Origin: an uncultured Collinsella sp.
Lineage (GTDB): Bacteria > Actinomycetota > Coriobacteriia > Coriobacteriales > Coriobacteriaceae
Direction of reading: 5' to 3'
DNA: 55,510 nucleotides
Assembly: GCA_944321445.1 (NCBI GenBank)
Contig: CALULJ010000011.1
Span: 1 to 55,510 of the forward strand
This document shows, piece after piece, positions 18,117-27,342 of this stretch (position 1 is its first letter; every line of letters begins with the position of its first letter). The position numbers and the translations under genes were made by a program. The notes below the pieces were generated by a model. It did not search any database. It was not told where the DNA came from and saw nothing but the letters and a program-made list of their open reading frames with translations.

Positions 18117-19194
18117 GGCGGGCCAGGGGGCTGTCGTGCGCGCCGATGCCCCACAGGCCTCCATCATCGTTCCGGTGTACAACACCGCGAAGACGCTTCC
18201 GGCGTGCCTGGATTCCGCACTGGCGCAGTCCGCAGGCGATATCGAGGTTATTTGCGTGAACGATGGGTCGCCTGACGACGCGGGGGACATCCTGGCCGAC
18301 TACGCGGCCCGCGATGAGCGCGTTCGGGTCATCGAGCAGGAAAATGCCGGGCTGTCTGCGGCGCGCAACGTCGGCATGGCGGCTGCGCGCGGACGCGTCG
18401 TCACGTTTTTGGATTCCGACGACGCCTTTGAGCCCAATCTGTGCGAGCGAGTGCTTGCGGCGTTCAACGCTGCCGATGATGTCGATGCGGTGACGTTCGG
18501 TGCCGTTTGCGAGCCCGAAGAGCTCGCGTCGAAGCGCATCCAGCGGCTGCTGAGCCCCTCTGACGCGGTGTACCGCGGGTTCGATTCTGCGCTGTTGTTC
18601 TCTGCCAACGCGCAGCCGTATGCCTGGCGCACGGCGCTTACCCGCGCGTTCATTGAGCGGGCATCCATCTCGTTCGACACATCGCTGCGCTTTGCCGAGG
18701 ACGTGCCGTTTCATTTCACGGTGTATCCGCTCGCGCGCACGACGGTTCTGTTGTCTGACAAGCTCTATCGCTACCGCATGACGGAAGGGTCGCTCACGCA
18801 TGTGTACAACGCGCGAAACTCGCGCGAGAAGAAGCTCGAGCAGCACCTGCAGGTGCTTGCGAGCATCTTCACGTCGTGGCGCTCCCACGGAATCGGTGCA
18901 CTCTGCCCCGAGCAGATGGTGACTTGGTGCTTAGACTTCACGCTGTTCGACCTGTTGGGCGTGGCACCTGAGGTCGGAGCTGCCTGCGCCCGGAGGCTGT
19001 CGAGCCTTCTGTGCGATATGTACGGTCCGTCGTGGTGGCAGCTTCCGCGCGATGCCGCCGTACGTCGCGCCGCGCGCGCGGTTGCCGAGGCGAAGCCCAA
19101 CGGCATCACGTTGGGCAAAGTGGACCTCATGCGGTTTTTCGTCGCCACGCGCGGACTCGCACAATGCGTTGAGCGAGTGTTCCGGCGCGGGTAG
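18109..19194 (+). CDS. Glycosyltransferase family 2, paralogue B1
   Basis: A 361-residue GT2 enzyme starting inside the end of the previous gene (ATGAGTAG overlap), so translation is likely coupled. It has ASIIVPVYNTAKTLPACLDS, VICVNDGSPDDAGDIL, ENAGLSAARNVGMAAARG and the metal site DSDDAFEPN. The acceptor half contains FAEDVPFHFTVYPLA and LYRYRMTEGSLTH. It corresponds in order and in N-terminal sequence to the gene at 51548-52774, though the C-terminal halves have diverged. It acts in the cytoplasm on a lipid-linked surface glycan by inference. A long palindrome begins two bases after the stop. Confidence 0.85.
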   Translation: MSRAGQGAVVRADAPQASIIVPVYNTAKTLPACLDSALAQSAGDIEVICVNDGSPDDAGDILADYAARDERVRVIEQENAGLSAARNVGMAAARGRVVTFLDSDDAFEPNLCERVLAAFNAADDVDAVTFGAVCEPEELASKRIQRLLSPSDAVYRGFDSALLFSANAQPYAWRTALTRAFIERASISFDTSLRFAEDVPFHFTVYPLARTTVLLSDKLYRYRMTEGSLTHVYNARNSREKKLEQHLQVLASIFTSWRSHGIGALCPEQMVTWCLDFTLFDLLGVAPEVGAACARRLSSLLCDMYGPSWWQLPRDAAVRRAARAVAEAKPNGITLGKVDLMRFFVATRGLAQCVERVFRRG

Positions 19195-19195
19195 G

Positions 19196-19270
19196 CTGGC
19201 CTCTCTGGGGACGGGGGTGGAAGGTGCCAACTTGGCGCCTTCCACCCCCCCCCGTCCCCAGAGAGGCCAG
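19196..19270. repeat. GGGGACRGG palindrome family, copy 2
   Basis: Left arm (19196-19230) starts CTGGCCTCTCTGGGGACGGG and continues to GGTGCCAA. The right arm (19231-19270) is its complement apart from one mismatch and extra C residues in a C-tract. The structure has essentially no loop. It contains the GGGGACGGGGGTG core shared with 12649, 28417 and 53782. It lies between a GT gene and nadE and may also act as a terminator. Confidence 0.75.
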
Positions 19271-19347
19271 CGGGCAAAGTCGGTAGAATGATGCTGAAGT
19301 TTTTCGAAGAGCGTTTATTCCACGGTTTGGAACAGGGGAGTGTTCTC

Positions 19348-21411
19348 ATGGAGGAGCTGTACTTTACGGGTATCGGAGCGGGTGCCGGTGCGGGTTCGGG
19401 TGATGGGTTCTTCCGCATCGCTGCCGCGACGCCCGCGATTCGCGTGGCCGATGTCGAAGGCAACGCGCAAGCTATCCTTGAGTGCGTGAAGGACGCAGCT
19501 TCTCGCGGCGTCGGCGCGCTTGCGTTGCCGGAGCTATGCCTGACCGGTTACACCTGCGCAGACCTCTTCTTCGATCGCACCTTGCTGCGCGCCTGCGAAA
19601 CTGCTCTGAATCGCTTGCTTGCCGAAACGCTCGAGCTGCCCATCCTGTTTACGGTCGGCCTGCCGGTGGCGCATGGCGAAGGCATCTACAACTGCGCTGC
19701 CGTGTGCTGCGCCGGCCAGCTCTTGGGCCTTACGGCAAAGGAGAATATTCCCAACTACAGCGAGTTCTATGAGCGTCGCTGGTTCACGCCGGCACCATTC
19801 AACGATATCTATACGACCTACGCGGGCAGCGGCCCTATTCCCATGGGTGCACGTCTCGTGTACCGCTGCGCTGATCCTGGGATGGATTCGGTCGCTATCG
19901 GTGTCGAGATCTGCGAGGACCTGTGGGTGCCCGAGCCGCCTTCGATCTCCATGGCCGCGCAGGGCGGAGCAACGGTCATCTTGAACCTGTCGGCATCCGA
20001 TGAGACCATCGGCAAAGCGGAGTACCGCCGCGACCTCGTTCGCGGACAGTCGGCTCGCCTGTACTGCGCCTACGCCTACGCGGATGCGGGCGAGGGCGAG
20101 TCAACCACGGACCTGGTGTTCGTGGGCGAGAACCTCATCGCGGAAAACGGTAGTCTGCTCGCCAAGACCGACCTGTTCACGCGCGACATGGCCGTGGCCG
20201 ATGTGGATCTGGACCGTCTTCTGGCGGAGCGCCGCCGCTCGACCACGTGGACGCGGCCGCAGTTTGTGGCGCGCGGCGTAAACCATGTGCAGTTCTCGTA
20301 TCGCGGGGGTTCCGAGCGGCGCGCAGGTGAGAGAGAAGACGCGGCCTCCAATGAGCAACCGCTGGCTCCTGTGAAGCTCATGCGCAGTGCGCTCGATATC
20401 GATCGCGTATTCGATCGCACGCCGTTCGTGCCTGCGGATCGCGGCGACCTGGCAGAGCGCTGCGAGACCATCTTCGGTTTGCAGGCTGCCGGCTTGAAGA
20501 CGCGCCTGGCGCACACCGGCACCACGCGTGCCGTCATCGGGCTCTCCGGTGGGCTCGATTCCACGCTCGCGTTGCTCGTCACCGTGCGCGCCTTCGATGC
20601 CCTGGGTCTCGACCGCGCCGGCATCATGGCCGCGTCCATGCCGGGCTTCGGCACGACCGGGCGCACGAAGAACAACGCCGAGACCTTGGCACATTCCCTG
20701 GGTGTCAGCTTCCGCGAGATTTCAATTCATGATGCCGTGAAGCAGCATTTTGCCGATATCGGACACGATCCGGCCGTAACTGACGTGACCTATGAGAACA
20801 GCCAGGCACGCGAGCGCACGCAGATTCTCATGGATCTCGCCAATGAGCTCGGCGGTTTTGTCATCGGCACGGGCGACCTGTCGGAGCTCGCGCTTGGCTG
20901 GGCCACGTACAACGGCGATCACATGAGCATGTACGCGGTGAACGCGAGCGTTCCCAAGACACTCGTGCGGCACCTGGTGCGCTATGCGGCAGGGCTCTAC
21001 GGCGGCCAGATTGAGGAGACGCTGCTCGACATCTTGGACACGCCCGTTTCGCCCGAGTTGCTCCCGCCCACAGGCGACGGGCAGATCGCTCAGAAGACCG
21101 AGGACCTCGTGGGCCCCTACGAGCTGCACGATTATTTCCTATACCATCTGCTGCGCTTCGGGTTTGCCCCGGGGAAGATCTACCGCATGGCGTGTCGCTC
21201 GTTTGCGGGCGAGTACGACGAGCAAACCATCTGGAGCTGGCTGCGGGTGTTCTACCGACGCTTCTTCGCGCAGCAGTTCAAGCGCAGCTGTCTGCCCGAT
21301 GGTCCCAAGGTCGGCTCTGTTACGCTTTCGCCGCGCGGCGATTGGCGCATGCCGTCCGATGCGTCTGCGCGCATCTGGCTTGCCGAGATCGACGGACTTG
21401 CACAGGATTAA
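19348..21411 (+). CDS. nadE: Glutamine-dependent NAD+ synthetase
   Basis: Makes NAD+ from deamido-NAD+ with ATP and glutamine. The 687-residue protein fuses an N-terminal nitrilase-type glutaminase (about 20-300) to an NH3-dependent synthetase (about 365-680). Glutaminase catalytic residues are Glu62 (LPELCLTGY), Lys131 (TAKENIPNY) and Cys189 (VEICEDLW). The synthetase P-loop is GLSGGLDSTLAL around 398-409, followed by MPGFGTTGRTKNNAETLA and GTGDLSELALGWATYNGDH. The ATG at 19348 follows AGGGGAG at 7 bases. A TAGAAT box at 19283-19288, just after the preceding palindrome, fits a promoter and argues against the longer start at 19288. Confidence 0.95.
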   Translation: MEELYFTGIGAGAGAGSGDGFFRIAAATPAIRVADVEGNAQAILECVKDAASRGVGALALPELCLTGYTCADLFFDRTLLRACETALNRLLAETLELPILFTVGLPVAHGEGIYNCAAVCCAGQLLGLTAKENIPNYSEFYERRWFTPAPFNDIYTTYAGSGPIPMGARLVYRCADPGMDSVAIGVEICEDLWVPEPPSISMAAQGGATVILNLSASDETIGKAEYRRDLVRGQSARLYCAYAYADAGEGESTTDLVFVGENLIAENGSLLAKTDLFTRDMAVADVDLDRLLAERRRSTTWTRPQFVARGVNHVQFSYRGGSERRAGEREDAASNEQPLAPVKLMRSALDIDRVFDRTPFVPADRGDLAERCETIFGLQAAGLKTRLAHTGTTRAVIGLSGGLDSTLALLVTVRAFDALGLDRAGIMAASMPGFGTTGRTKNNAETLAHSLGVSFREISIHDAVKQHFADIGHDPAVTDVTYENSQARERTQILMDLANELGGFVIGTGDLSELALGWATYNGDHMSMYAVNASVPKTLVRHLVRYAAGLYGGQIEETLLDILDTPVSPELLPPTGDGQIAQKTEDLVGPYELHDYFLYHLLRFGFAPGKIYRMACRSFAGEYDEQTIWSWLRVFYRRFFAQQFKRSCLPDGPKVGSVTLSPRGDWRMPSDASARIWLAEIDGLAQD

Positions 21412-21549
21412 TCGGCGTTCCCGTATGGGCTTGGGAGACAGAGGACAGGCTTTCCCATTTCGGGCATATGCTTTGCTTCGGTAAAGCGCTACACTAACGT
21501 CTGTCTGAAAATCCAACGTCCCTTGGGGCGATAGAAGAAGGTGTTCGCG

Positions 21550-22713
21550 ATGCAGTTTTCCCATAGGCTTGACAGGTTCGGCGACGAGGTGTTCGCTGCG
21601 CTCAACCAGCGCAGGCTCAAGCTCGAGGCGCAAGGCCGCACCATCTATAACCTGTCGGTGGGAACGCCCGATTTTGCGCCCTACGATCATGTGGTAGAGG
21701 CGCTGCGCGACGCCGCCGCGAATCCTGCGGAGTGGAAGTACAGCCTGGGTGATCTTCCCGAGCTCAAGCAGGCGGTGTGCGATTACTACGCCCGTCGCTT
21801 CGGTGTGGAGGGCATCACGCCCGACATGGTCGCCTCGTGCAACGGCACGCAGGAGGGCGTGGGGCACCTCGGTTTGGCGCTCCTTGATCCCGGCGATGTG
21901 GCCCTTGTTCCCGATCCGTGCTACCCGGTGTTCGAGGCGGGCGTCAAGATCGCCGACGGCGAGCTCGCGTATTATCCGCTCAACGCCGAGCATGACTTTT
22001 TGCCCTACGTCGACGGCATCGACCCCGAGGTTGCCGACCGCGCGAAGTACATGATTGTCTCTTTGCCGGCAAACCCCGTGGGCAGCGTGGGTACACCTGA
22101 GGTGTACGAGCAGATTATCGCCTTCGCGCGCGAGCATGATTTGCTCATCGTGCACGACAACGCATATTCGGACATCGTCTACGACGGGCCGCGCGGCGGC
22201 AGCTTCCTGCAGTATCCCGGCGCACTTGAAGTGGGCGTCGAGTTCTTCTCGCTTTCGAAGTCGTTCAACGTTACCGGCGCGCGCATCGGTTTCCTCGTCG
22301 GTCGCGCCGATGTGGTGCAGGCGTTTGCCAAGCTGCGCAGCCAAATCGACTTCGGCATGTTTTACCCCATTCAGAGGGCGGCCATCGCCGCCCTTACGGG
22401 ACCGCTCGAGAAGGTCGAGGAGCAGCGCTTGAAGTATCAGGAGCGCCGCGATGCCCTGTGCGACGGGCTCGAATCGATTGGATGGGAGCGGCCCAACGCC
22501 CACGGCTCCATGTTCGTGTGGGCGAAGCTTCCCGGTGGCCGCACGGATTCCATGGCGTTTTGCGAAGAGCTTATGGACCGCGCGGGCGTCATCGTGACTC
22601 CGGGCGCCAGCTTCGGTCCGCATGGTGAGGGTTACGTGCGCATGGCGCTCGTGCTTCTGCCCGACGGCATGCGCGCCGCTGTCGCGGCCATCAAGGATGC
22701 CGGCATCTGCTAA
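21550..22713 (+). CDS. PLP-dependent class I aminotransferase
   Basis: A 387-residue fold-type I aminotransferase. Visible features: NLSVGTPDFAP (34-44), substrate-side CNGTQEGVGHLGLALLDPGD (98-116), NPVGSV (175-180), HDNAYSDIVYDG (202-213) and the PLP lysine at 237 in SLSKSFNVTGARIGF. The sequence pattern is closest to the LL-diaminopimelate/aspartate-alanine aminotransferase group. It could supply the N-acetyl-aminoketopimelate transamination step missing from the dap operon at 32-36 kb, but it is 10 kb away and this is inference only. The ATG at 21550 is preferred over a GTG 9 bases earlier because AGAAGG is then at proper distance. It follows nadE by 138 bases. Confidence 0.88.
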   Translation: MQFSHRLDRFGDEVFAALNQRRLKLEAQGRTIYNLSVGTPDFAPYDHVVEALRDAAANPAEWKYSLGDLPELKQAVCDYYARRFGVEGITPDMVASCNGTQEGVGHLGLALLDPGDVALVPDPCYPVFEAGVKIADGELAYYPLNAEHDFLPYVDGIDPEVADRAKYMIVSLPANPVGSVGTPEVYEQIIAFAREHDLLIVHDNAYSDIVYDGPRGGSFLQYPGALEVGVEFFSLSKSFNVTGARIGFLVGRADVVQAFAKLRSQIDFGMFYPIQRAAIAALTGPLEKVEEQRLKYQERRDALCDGLESIGWERPNAHGSMFVWAKLPGGRTDSMAFCEELMDRAGVIVTPGASFGPHGEGYVRMALVLLPDGMRAAVAAIKDAGIC

Positions 22714-22737
22714 AGGGCCTTTGTTTCCGCCCCAAAC

Positions 22738-22768
22738 GACGCACTTCTCCCCAGGGGAGAAGTGCGTC
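22738..22768. repeat. GACGCACTTCTC palindrome, copy 2
   Basis: Perfect 15-base arms, GACGCACTTCTCCCC and its complement, are separated by a single A. It lies 25 bases after the aminotransferase stop and upstream of ldh. Copy 3 lies just after ldh, so this pair brackets that gene. Confidence 0.85.
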
Positions 22769-22917
22769 GTGCCTCCCAGTGCGGCGCATGTGAAGCACCC
22801 GTGAATATGTAAGCAAATAACTAGCAAATACGTGTGAATTGAAATCCTAGTGACACAGTGGGAATAAGCGATAGCAAAGGCGCCAGATGGCGCAGCACAT
22901 GACCGTAGGGAGTAATC

Positions 22918-23865
22918 ATGGTCAACAACAGGAAAGTCGCTATCGTCGGATGCGGGTTCGTTGGGTCTTCTTCCGCTTTCGCGTTAATGCAGAGCGGTTT
23001 GTTTTCCGAGATGGTTCTGATCGACGTCGACAGGGCCCGTGCGGAAGGCGAAGCGCTCGATATCAGCCATGGGTCGCCCTTCGCGGGGTCGATGAATATC
23101 TATGCGGGCGATTATGCGGATGCGGCGGATGCCGCGATCATCGTCGTCACTGCGGGGGCAGCCCAAAAGCCGGGGGAGACACGGCTTGATCTGGTCAACA
23201 AGAACGTTGCCATCTTCCGCTCCATCATTCCGAACATTCGTGAGGTGGGTTTCGAGGGAATCCTGCTCATCGTATCGAACCCGGTCGATGTCCTTACGTA
23301 TGCGGCCATCAAGATGTCCGGTTTGCCCGAAAGCCGCGTCATCGGGTCGGGTACCGTGCTCGACTCCGCTCGCCTGCAGGAGGCTCTCGGAACTCATCTG
23401 GGCGTTGACCCGCGCGATGTCGAGGCGTATGTGATCGGTGAGCACGGGGATTCCGAGCTTGCGGTATGGTCGAGCGCAGATGTGGCTGGCGTTCCCCTGA
23501 AGGACTTCTGCGAGATGCGGGGTCATTTCGATCATGAGGTTGCCGAAGCGCGCATCGCCGATGAAGTGAAAAACGCAGCGTACGAGATCATCAAGCGCAA
23601 GCATGCGACCTACTACGGCATTGCCATGTCGGTGCAGCGCCTGTGCACGGCAATCATGCGCGACGAGAAGTGCGTTCTTCCCGTATCGAGTCTCATGGTG
23701 GGGGAGTACGGGATCTCGGACATCGCGATCTCGCTGCCGACGATCATCGGTCGCAACGGCATCGAATGTCGCGTTCCCATTTCGCTTGATGCCGACGAGC
23801 TGGAGGAGCTGCATCGTTCCGCTTCCGCCCTTTCGAACGTCATAGACCAAAGCGGCTTGCGTTAG
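22918..23865 (+). CDS. ldh: L-lactate dehydrogenase
   Basis: NAD-dependent reduction of pyruvate to L-lactate, regenerating NAD+ in fermentation. The 315-residue protein has the Rossmann loop VGCGFVGSSSA (10-20), the specificity/active loop AGAAQKPGETR with Gln83 (Gln selects lactate, Arg would indicate malate), the substrate-binding NPVD (121-124), GSGTVLDSARL (143-153) and the catalytic His176 in GEHGDSE. An ATG follows GGGAG at 5 bases. It is flanked on both sides by copies of the same palindrome and appears to be a single-gene unit. The AT-rich stretch before it (22801-22860) probably holds the promoter; the repeated AGCAAATA there is suggestive but unassigned. Confidence 0.95.
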   Translation: MVNNRKVAIVGCGFVGSSSAFALMQSGLFSEMVLIDVDRARAEGEALDISHGSPFAGSMNIYAGDYADAADAAIIVVTAGAAQKPGETRLDLVNKNVAIFRSIIPNIREVGFEGILLIVSNPVDVLTYAAIKMSGLPESRVIGSGTVLDSARLQEALGTHLGVDPRDVEAYVIGEHGDSELAVWSSADVAGVPLKDFCEMRGHFDHEVAEARIADEVKNAAYEIIKRKHATYYGIAMSVQRLCTAIMRDEKCVLPVSSLMVGEYGISDIAISLPTIIGRNGIECRVPISLDADELEELHRSASALSNVIDQSGLR

Positions 23866-23871
23866 AGGTTT

Positions 23872-23949
23872 CGCCAAATGGGGGCGGGTCGTTTGACGCA
23901 CTTCTCCCCAGGGGAGAAGTGCGTCGATGGAGGCGGGTCCCATTTGGCG
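23872..23949. repeat. GACGCACTTCTC palindrome, copy 3, with extra outer arms
   Basis: The core at 23895-23925 is identical to copy 2 (15-base arms around one A). It sits inside a larger inverted repeat, CGCCAAATGGG (23872-23882) and CCCATTTGGCG (23939-23949). The whole block starts 7 bases after the ldh stop. Two nested tiers suggest an element with its own boundaries and not a simple terminator. Confidence 0.8.
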
Positions 23950-24011
23950 GTTTGGTGAGCCGGCGGCATGCTATATGCCCTTGCAAAGTGCGACGTACCC
24001 GCTTGATCGTC

Positions 24012-24063
24012 TTGTACGGACAAGACTAGGCTTCTACAATGGTCGAAGAATCGAAAAGCCTAG
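24012..24063 (+). promoter_or_regulatory. Promoter and candidate operator of the GH13 alpha-glucosidase gene
   Basis: TTGTAC (24012-24017) and TACAAT (24035-24040) are separated by 17 bases, a good sigma-70-type promoter. CTTGT-ACGG-ACAAG (24011-24024) overlaps the -35. An 8-bp inverted repeat CTAGGCTT/AAGCCTAG (24026-24033 and 24056-24063) brackets the -10 and start point, where a repressor could bind; the same arms could form an RNA stem just before the ribosome binding site. Confidence 0.6.
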
Positions 24064-24081
24064 GCTAAGGAGTGGGTGCAC

Positions 24082-25848
24082 ATGTCGGCTCAAGCGGCAG
24101 ATTGGTGGAAGCAAGCTGTTGTCTATCAGGTCTATCCTCGGAGTTTCCGCGATGCGAACGGCGACGGCCTGGGCGATATCCGGGGTGTTGTTGACCGAAT
24201 CGATTATCTGAAGCGATTAGGTGTCGACGCCATTTGGCTTTCGCCGTTCTACCCTTCCGAGCTTGCCGACGGAGGCTATGACGTCATCGATTACCGCGAT
24301 GTCGACCCCCGTCTGGGTTCGCTCGACGATTTCGACGATATGGTCGCCGCCGCCCACGCGCGGGACATTAAGGTCATCGTCGACATCGTTCCCAACCACA
24401 CGTCGAACAAGCACCGGTTTTTCCAGGCAGCGCTCGCTGCCGGTCCCGGGTCGCCCGAGCGCGACCGCTACATCTTCCGCCCGGGGCGCGGCGAGCACGG
24501 TGAGCTGCCTCCCAATGGCTGGAAGTCCTGCTTCGGCGGGTCGGCTTGGGAGCGCGTCGAAGATGGCGAGTGGTACCTGCACCTGTTTGCCAAGGAGCAG
24601 CCGGACTTGAACTGGAAGCATCCTGATGTGCATGAGGAGTTCAAGCAGACGCTGCGCTTTTGGTCCGATCGCGGGGTCGACGGCTTCCGTATCGACGTGG
24701 CGCACGCTCTTGCCAAGGACCTCGACAGCCGCCCGCTTGATGAGCTCGATCAAGATCCCGACCAGGCAACGGGCAACGCCGACAACCCGCTGTGGGATCG
24801 CCCCGAGGTGCACGACATCTACCGCGAGTGGCGCCAGGTGTTCAACGAGTACGAGCCGCCGCGCTTCGCGGTGGGTGAGGCATGGGTGGTGCCTGAGCAT
24901 CAGCGCTACTACGCTTCGACCGAAGAGCTCGGTCAGGTGTTCAATTTCGAGTTCGCGAAGGCTGATTGGTTCGCGGGCGATTTCCGCCGCGCGATCGAGG
25001 AGGGCCTGTCGTGTGCAGAGCTCTCGGGTTCTACGAGCACGTGGGTGCTTTCGAACCATGACGTGCCGCGCCATGCGACGCGCTACGGTCTGCCGCAGGT
25101 GAAGGCGAACGTGCACCACCAGTTCGTGAACGATTGGCTGTTGCGCGATGGCAAGACCTACAAGGTCGACTATGCGCTCGGAACGAAGCGCGCCCGAGCT
25201 GCACTCCTCATGGAGATGGGTCTGCCGGGCTCGGTCTATATCTACCAGGGAGAAGAGCTCGGCTTGTTCGAGGTCGCCGACATCCCATGGGACCGCCTGG
25301 AGGATCCGCAGGCGGTTCGCACGGCCCATGGCGATGCGCTCAAAGGCCGTGACGGGTGCCGCGTTCCGCTGCCTTGGTGCGCGGGCGACTTGCCGAGCCC
25401 TGCTGCATGGGACAGCTCGTTCGGCGACGGGTCGACGGGTTCATTTGGGTTCTCGGCGGCTGTCGCGGGCGCTGAACCGCTTTCGTCGTCCCAGTCGCCG
25501 CATCTTCCGCAGCCGCAGTGGTTCGCGAATTTCGCAGCAGATGCGGAACAGGCCGACCCTGCCTCGATGCTCAACTTCTACCAGTGCGTGCTTGCGCTGC
25601 GCGCCGAGATGCTCACGGCGACAGGCGATATGTCCCTCACGTGGGTCGACCCCGCATTGCTGGGTGAAGACCCCTCGCAGGTCATCGCTTACGAGCGCCC
25701 GACGGCGGACGGTCGCGTTTTCACGAACGTCACGAACTTCGGCTTTGCCCCCGTCCCTGCGCCTGCCGGCGCGCTCGTGATCGCATCCGGCGAGCTTCTT
25801 GAGGACGGTTCGATTCCGCAGGATGTTTCCGCCTGGTACGTACGCTAA
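24082..25848 (+). CDS. Alpha-glucosidase, glycoside hydrolase family 13
   Basis: A 588-residue intracellular retaining alpha-glucosidase of the oligo-1,6-glucosidase/alpha-glucosidase type. Conserved regions: Ca site DANGDGLGD (24-32), region I DIVPNHTS (101-108), region II GFRIDVAH with nucleophile Asp205, region III VGEAW with acid/base Glu266, and region IV LSNHDVPR with Asp327. The sequence resembles the actinobacterial alpha-glucosidases of bifidobacteria. No signal peptide is present, so it acts on imported malto- or isomalto-oligosaccharides. ATG at 24082 is 9 bases after AAGGAG; a GTG 6 bases earlier is too close. It complements the phosphorylating route at 3-6 kb with a non-phosphorylated one. 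Confidence 0.93.
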   Translation: MSAQAADWWKQAVVYQVYPRSFRDANGDGLGDIRGVVDRIDYLKRLGVDAIWLSPFYPSELADGGYDVIDYRDVDPRLGSLDDFDDMVAAAHARDIKVIVDIVPNHTSNKHRFFQAALAAGPGSPERDRYIFRPGRGEHGELPPNGWKSCFGGSAWERVEDGEWYLHLFAKEQPDLNWKHPDVHEEFKQTLRFWSDRGVDGFRIDVAHALAKDLDSRPLDELDQDPDQATGNADNPLWDRPEVHDIYREWRQVFNEYEPPRFAVGEAWVVPEHQRYYASTEELGQVFNFEFAKADWFAGDFRRAIEEGLSCAELSGSTSTWVLSNHDVPRHATRYGLPQVKANVHHQFVNDWLLRDGKTYKVDYALGTKRARAALLMEMGLPGSVYIYQGEELGLFEVADIPWDRLEDPQAVRTAHGDALKGRDGCRVPLPWCAGDLPSPAAWDSSFGDGSTGSFGFSAAVAGAEPLSSSQSPHLPQPQWFANFAADAEQADPASMLNFYQCVLALRAEMLTATGDMSLTWVDPALLGEDPSQVIAYERPTADGRVFTNVTNFGFAPVPAPAGALVIASGELLEDGSIPQDVSAWYVR

Positions 25849-25889
25849 GGGCTTGCAGGGCGCATGTCCGCAATGTCCGCACTTCGCAT

Positions 25890-25924
25890 GATGCCGGCCG
25901 AGGACCTATTCCTCGGCCGGCATC
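25890..25924 (+). terminator. 14-bp stem-loop after the GH13 gene
   Basis: GATGCCGGCCGAGG (25890-25903) and its exact complement (25911-25924) surround loop ACCTATT, 41 bases after the stop codon. The U-run is absent, so termination is inferred from stem strength and position. Confidence 0.55.
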
Positions 25925-25979
25925 GGCGGTAGCATAGGGGCAAGCGGGTTCGCAGGGGTGAAGGATAGGCGAAGGTCGT

Positions 25980-27299
25980 ATGGCCGATAGGCGCAAACAC
26001 AATCAGCTTATGGAGCCGATGGATGAAGCCTCGGGCTCAGGTGAGGTGCGTGCAGGCGTGATCGCGACCATTACGTCGAAGATCCCCCGCGTGAAGAACG
26101 CTCAGTCCCGTCTGCCGGAGGCGGAAAAGGCGGAATCCTCCCGCAGTAACTCATCGAAGCGCTCAAGCAATTTTCTCACTTACGCCCAGACCGCACTCGA
26201 CTCTTTCGCGCGGCGCCCGGTGTGCGAGCTCGACAGCCTCGTGTTCTCTTGGCTCTCGTACTTTCGCCTGAGCTCAGCGCTCCGGGGCGCAAGAACGCCC
26301 GAGGGCATAGCGCTCCATGAGCTGCTGCGCGCCGAGGATTTCGGCCCCATGTTCGGCACGAGCTGGGACCCGCAGGGGAGCCGCGATCTACTGTTTGCAG
26401 TTTGTGCGAGTCCGCGCTTTCGCGATGTCCGCCTGTGCCGCTTTGCCTACAAAACCGATCGCACTACCTCGGAGCAGTTCGCGGCGATGACGTTTCTTCT
26501 GCCCGATGGCAGCGTTTACGTCGCGTATCGCGGAACGGATTCGACGCTCATCGGCTGGCGCGAGGATTTCAACATGGCCTCGCAGTGCCCAGTGCCTTCC
26601 CAGCGTGAGGCGTTGCACTACTTGGAATTCGTCATGCGCGATATGGATCGCCCCGTCTATGTGGGCGGGCACTCCAAGGGCGGCAACCTTGCGGTATATG
26701 CTGCAGCGATGGCGTCCCAAGCGCTCCAGGGGCGCGTGATTCGCGTGTTTTCGCACGATGGCCCCGGCTTCGATAGCGCCTTTTTGGCGAGCGAGGGGTT
26801 CTCACGCGTGCGCGACCGGGTGCGCAAAACGGTGCCTAAGTCCTCGATTATCGGCCTCATCATGGACGAGGAGCGCGACTTTTGCGTCGTGGAGAGCTCC
26901 GGCGTATCGATTCTGCAGCATAACCCGTTTTTGTGGGAGACGGACGGTTGTGGGTTCGTGCTCGCAGACGGGCTTTCTGCGAGTTCACGTTACTTCGGCT
27001 CGACGCTCTCCGCTTGGATGGATCGCTTCACGCCGGAGGAACGCGGCGCGTTTATCGCGACACTGTTCCAGGTGTTCGCCGTCACAGGAGCGACGCGCTT
27101 CGCGGACATTCGCGACACGTGGCGCACGAGCCTGCCTGCCATGCGCGACGCCGCGGAATCGCTTGCGCCCGAGCAGCGGGAATTCGTCGTCGATGTCCTG
27201 AAGGCGCTCGCTCGCGTGGCGACGATCGAGAAGGTGTCGGACAGGGCATCCAACCTTATCGGCGCGCTGCGCTCTAACAGCGAGGGCGCAGAAGGCTAG
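25980..27299 (+). CDS. DUF2974/Mbeg1-like lipase-fold protein
   Basis: A 439-residue protein with an alpha/beta-hydrolase core. The nucleophile elbow GGHSKGGNLAVYAA places the catalytic Ser at about 232, preceded by VYVAYRGTDSTLIGWREDFN, both characteristic of DUF2974 (Mbeg1-like, lipase 3-related) proteins. An N-terminal tail of about 60 residues is polar and Ser-rich; AQTALDSFARRPVCELDSLV then starts the domain. HDGPGFDS is another conserved block. No signal peptide is visible, so a cytoplasmic esterase or lipase role is likely but the substrate is unknown. The C-terminal 120 residues are helical with no recognised motif. ATG follows GAAGG at 5 bases. Confidence 0.8.
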   Translation: MADRRKHNQLMEPMDEASGSGEVRAGVIATITSKIPRVKNAQSRLPEAEKAESSRSNSSKRSSNFLTYAQTALDSFARRPVCELDSLVFSWLSYFRLSSALRGARTPEGIALHELLRAEDFGPMFGTSWDPQGSRDLLFAVCASPRFRDVRLCRFAYKTDRTTSEQFAAMTFLLPDGSVYVAYRGTDSTLIGWREDFNMASQCPVPSQREALHYLEFVMRDMDRPVYVGGHSKGGNLAVYAAAMASQALQGRVIRVFSHDGPGFDSAFLASEGFSRVRDRVRKTVPKSSIIGLIMDEERDFCVVESSGVSILQHNPFLWETDGCGFVLADGLSASSRYFGSTLSAWMDRFTPEERGAFIATLFQVFAVTGATRFADIRDTWRTSLPAMRDAAESLAPEQREFVVDVLKALARVATIEKVSDRASNLIGALRSNSEGAEG

Positions 27300-27342
27300 C
27301 GCGGTGCGACACTCAGGAGATTCCTTGCTCGCAGGGCTCGGT

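Noticed and set aside
23927-24211. A 94-codon plus-strand frame before the GH13 gene
   Set aside because: It covers a repeat arm and the promoter, and overlaps the real GH13 start out of frame.
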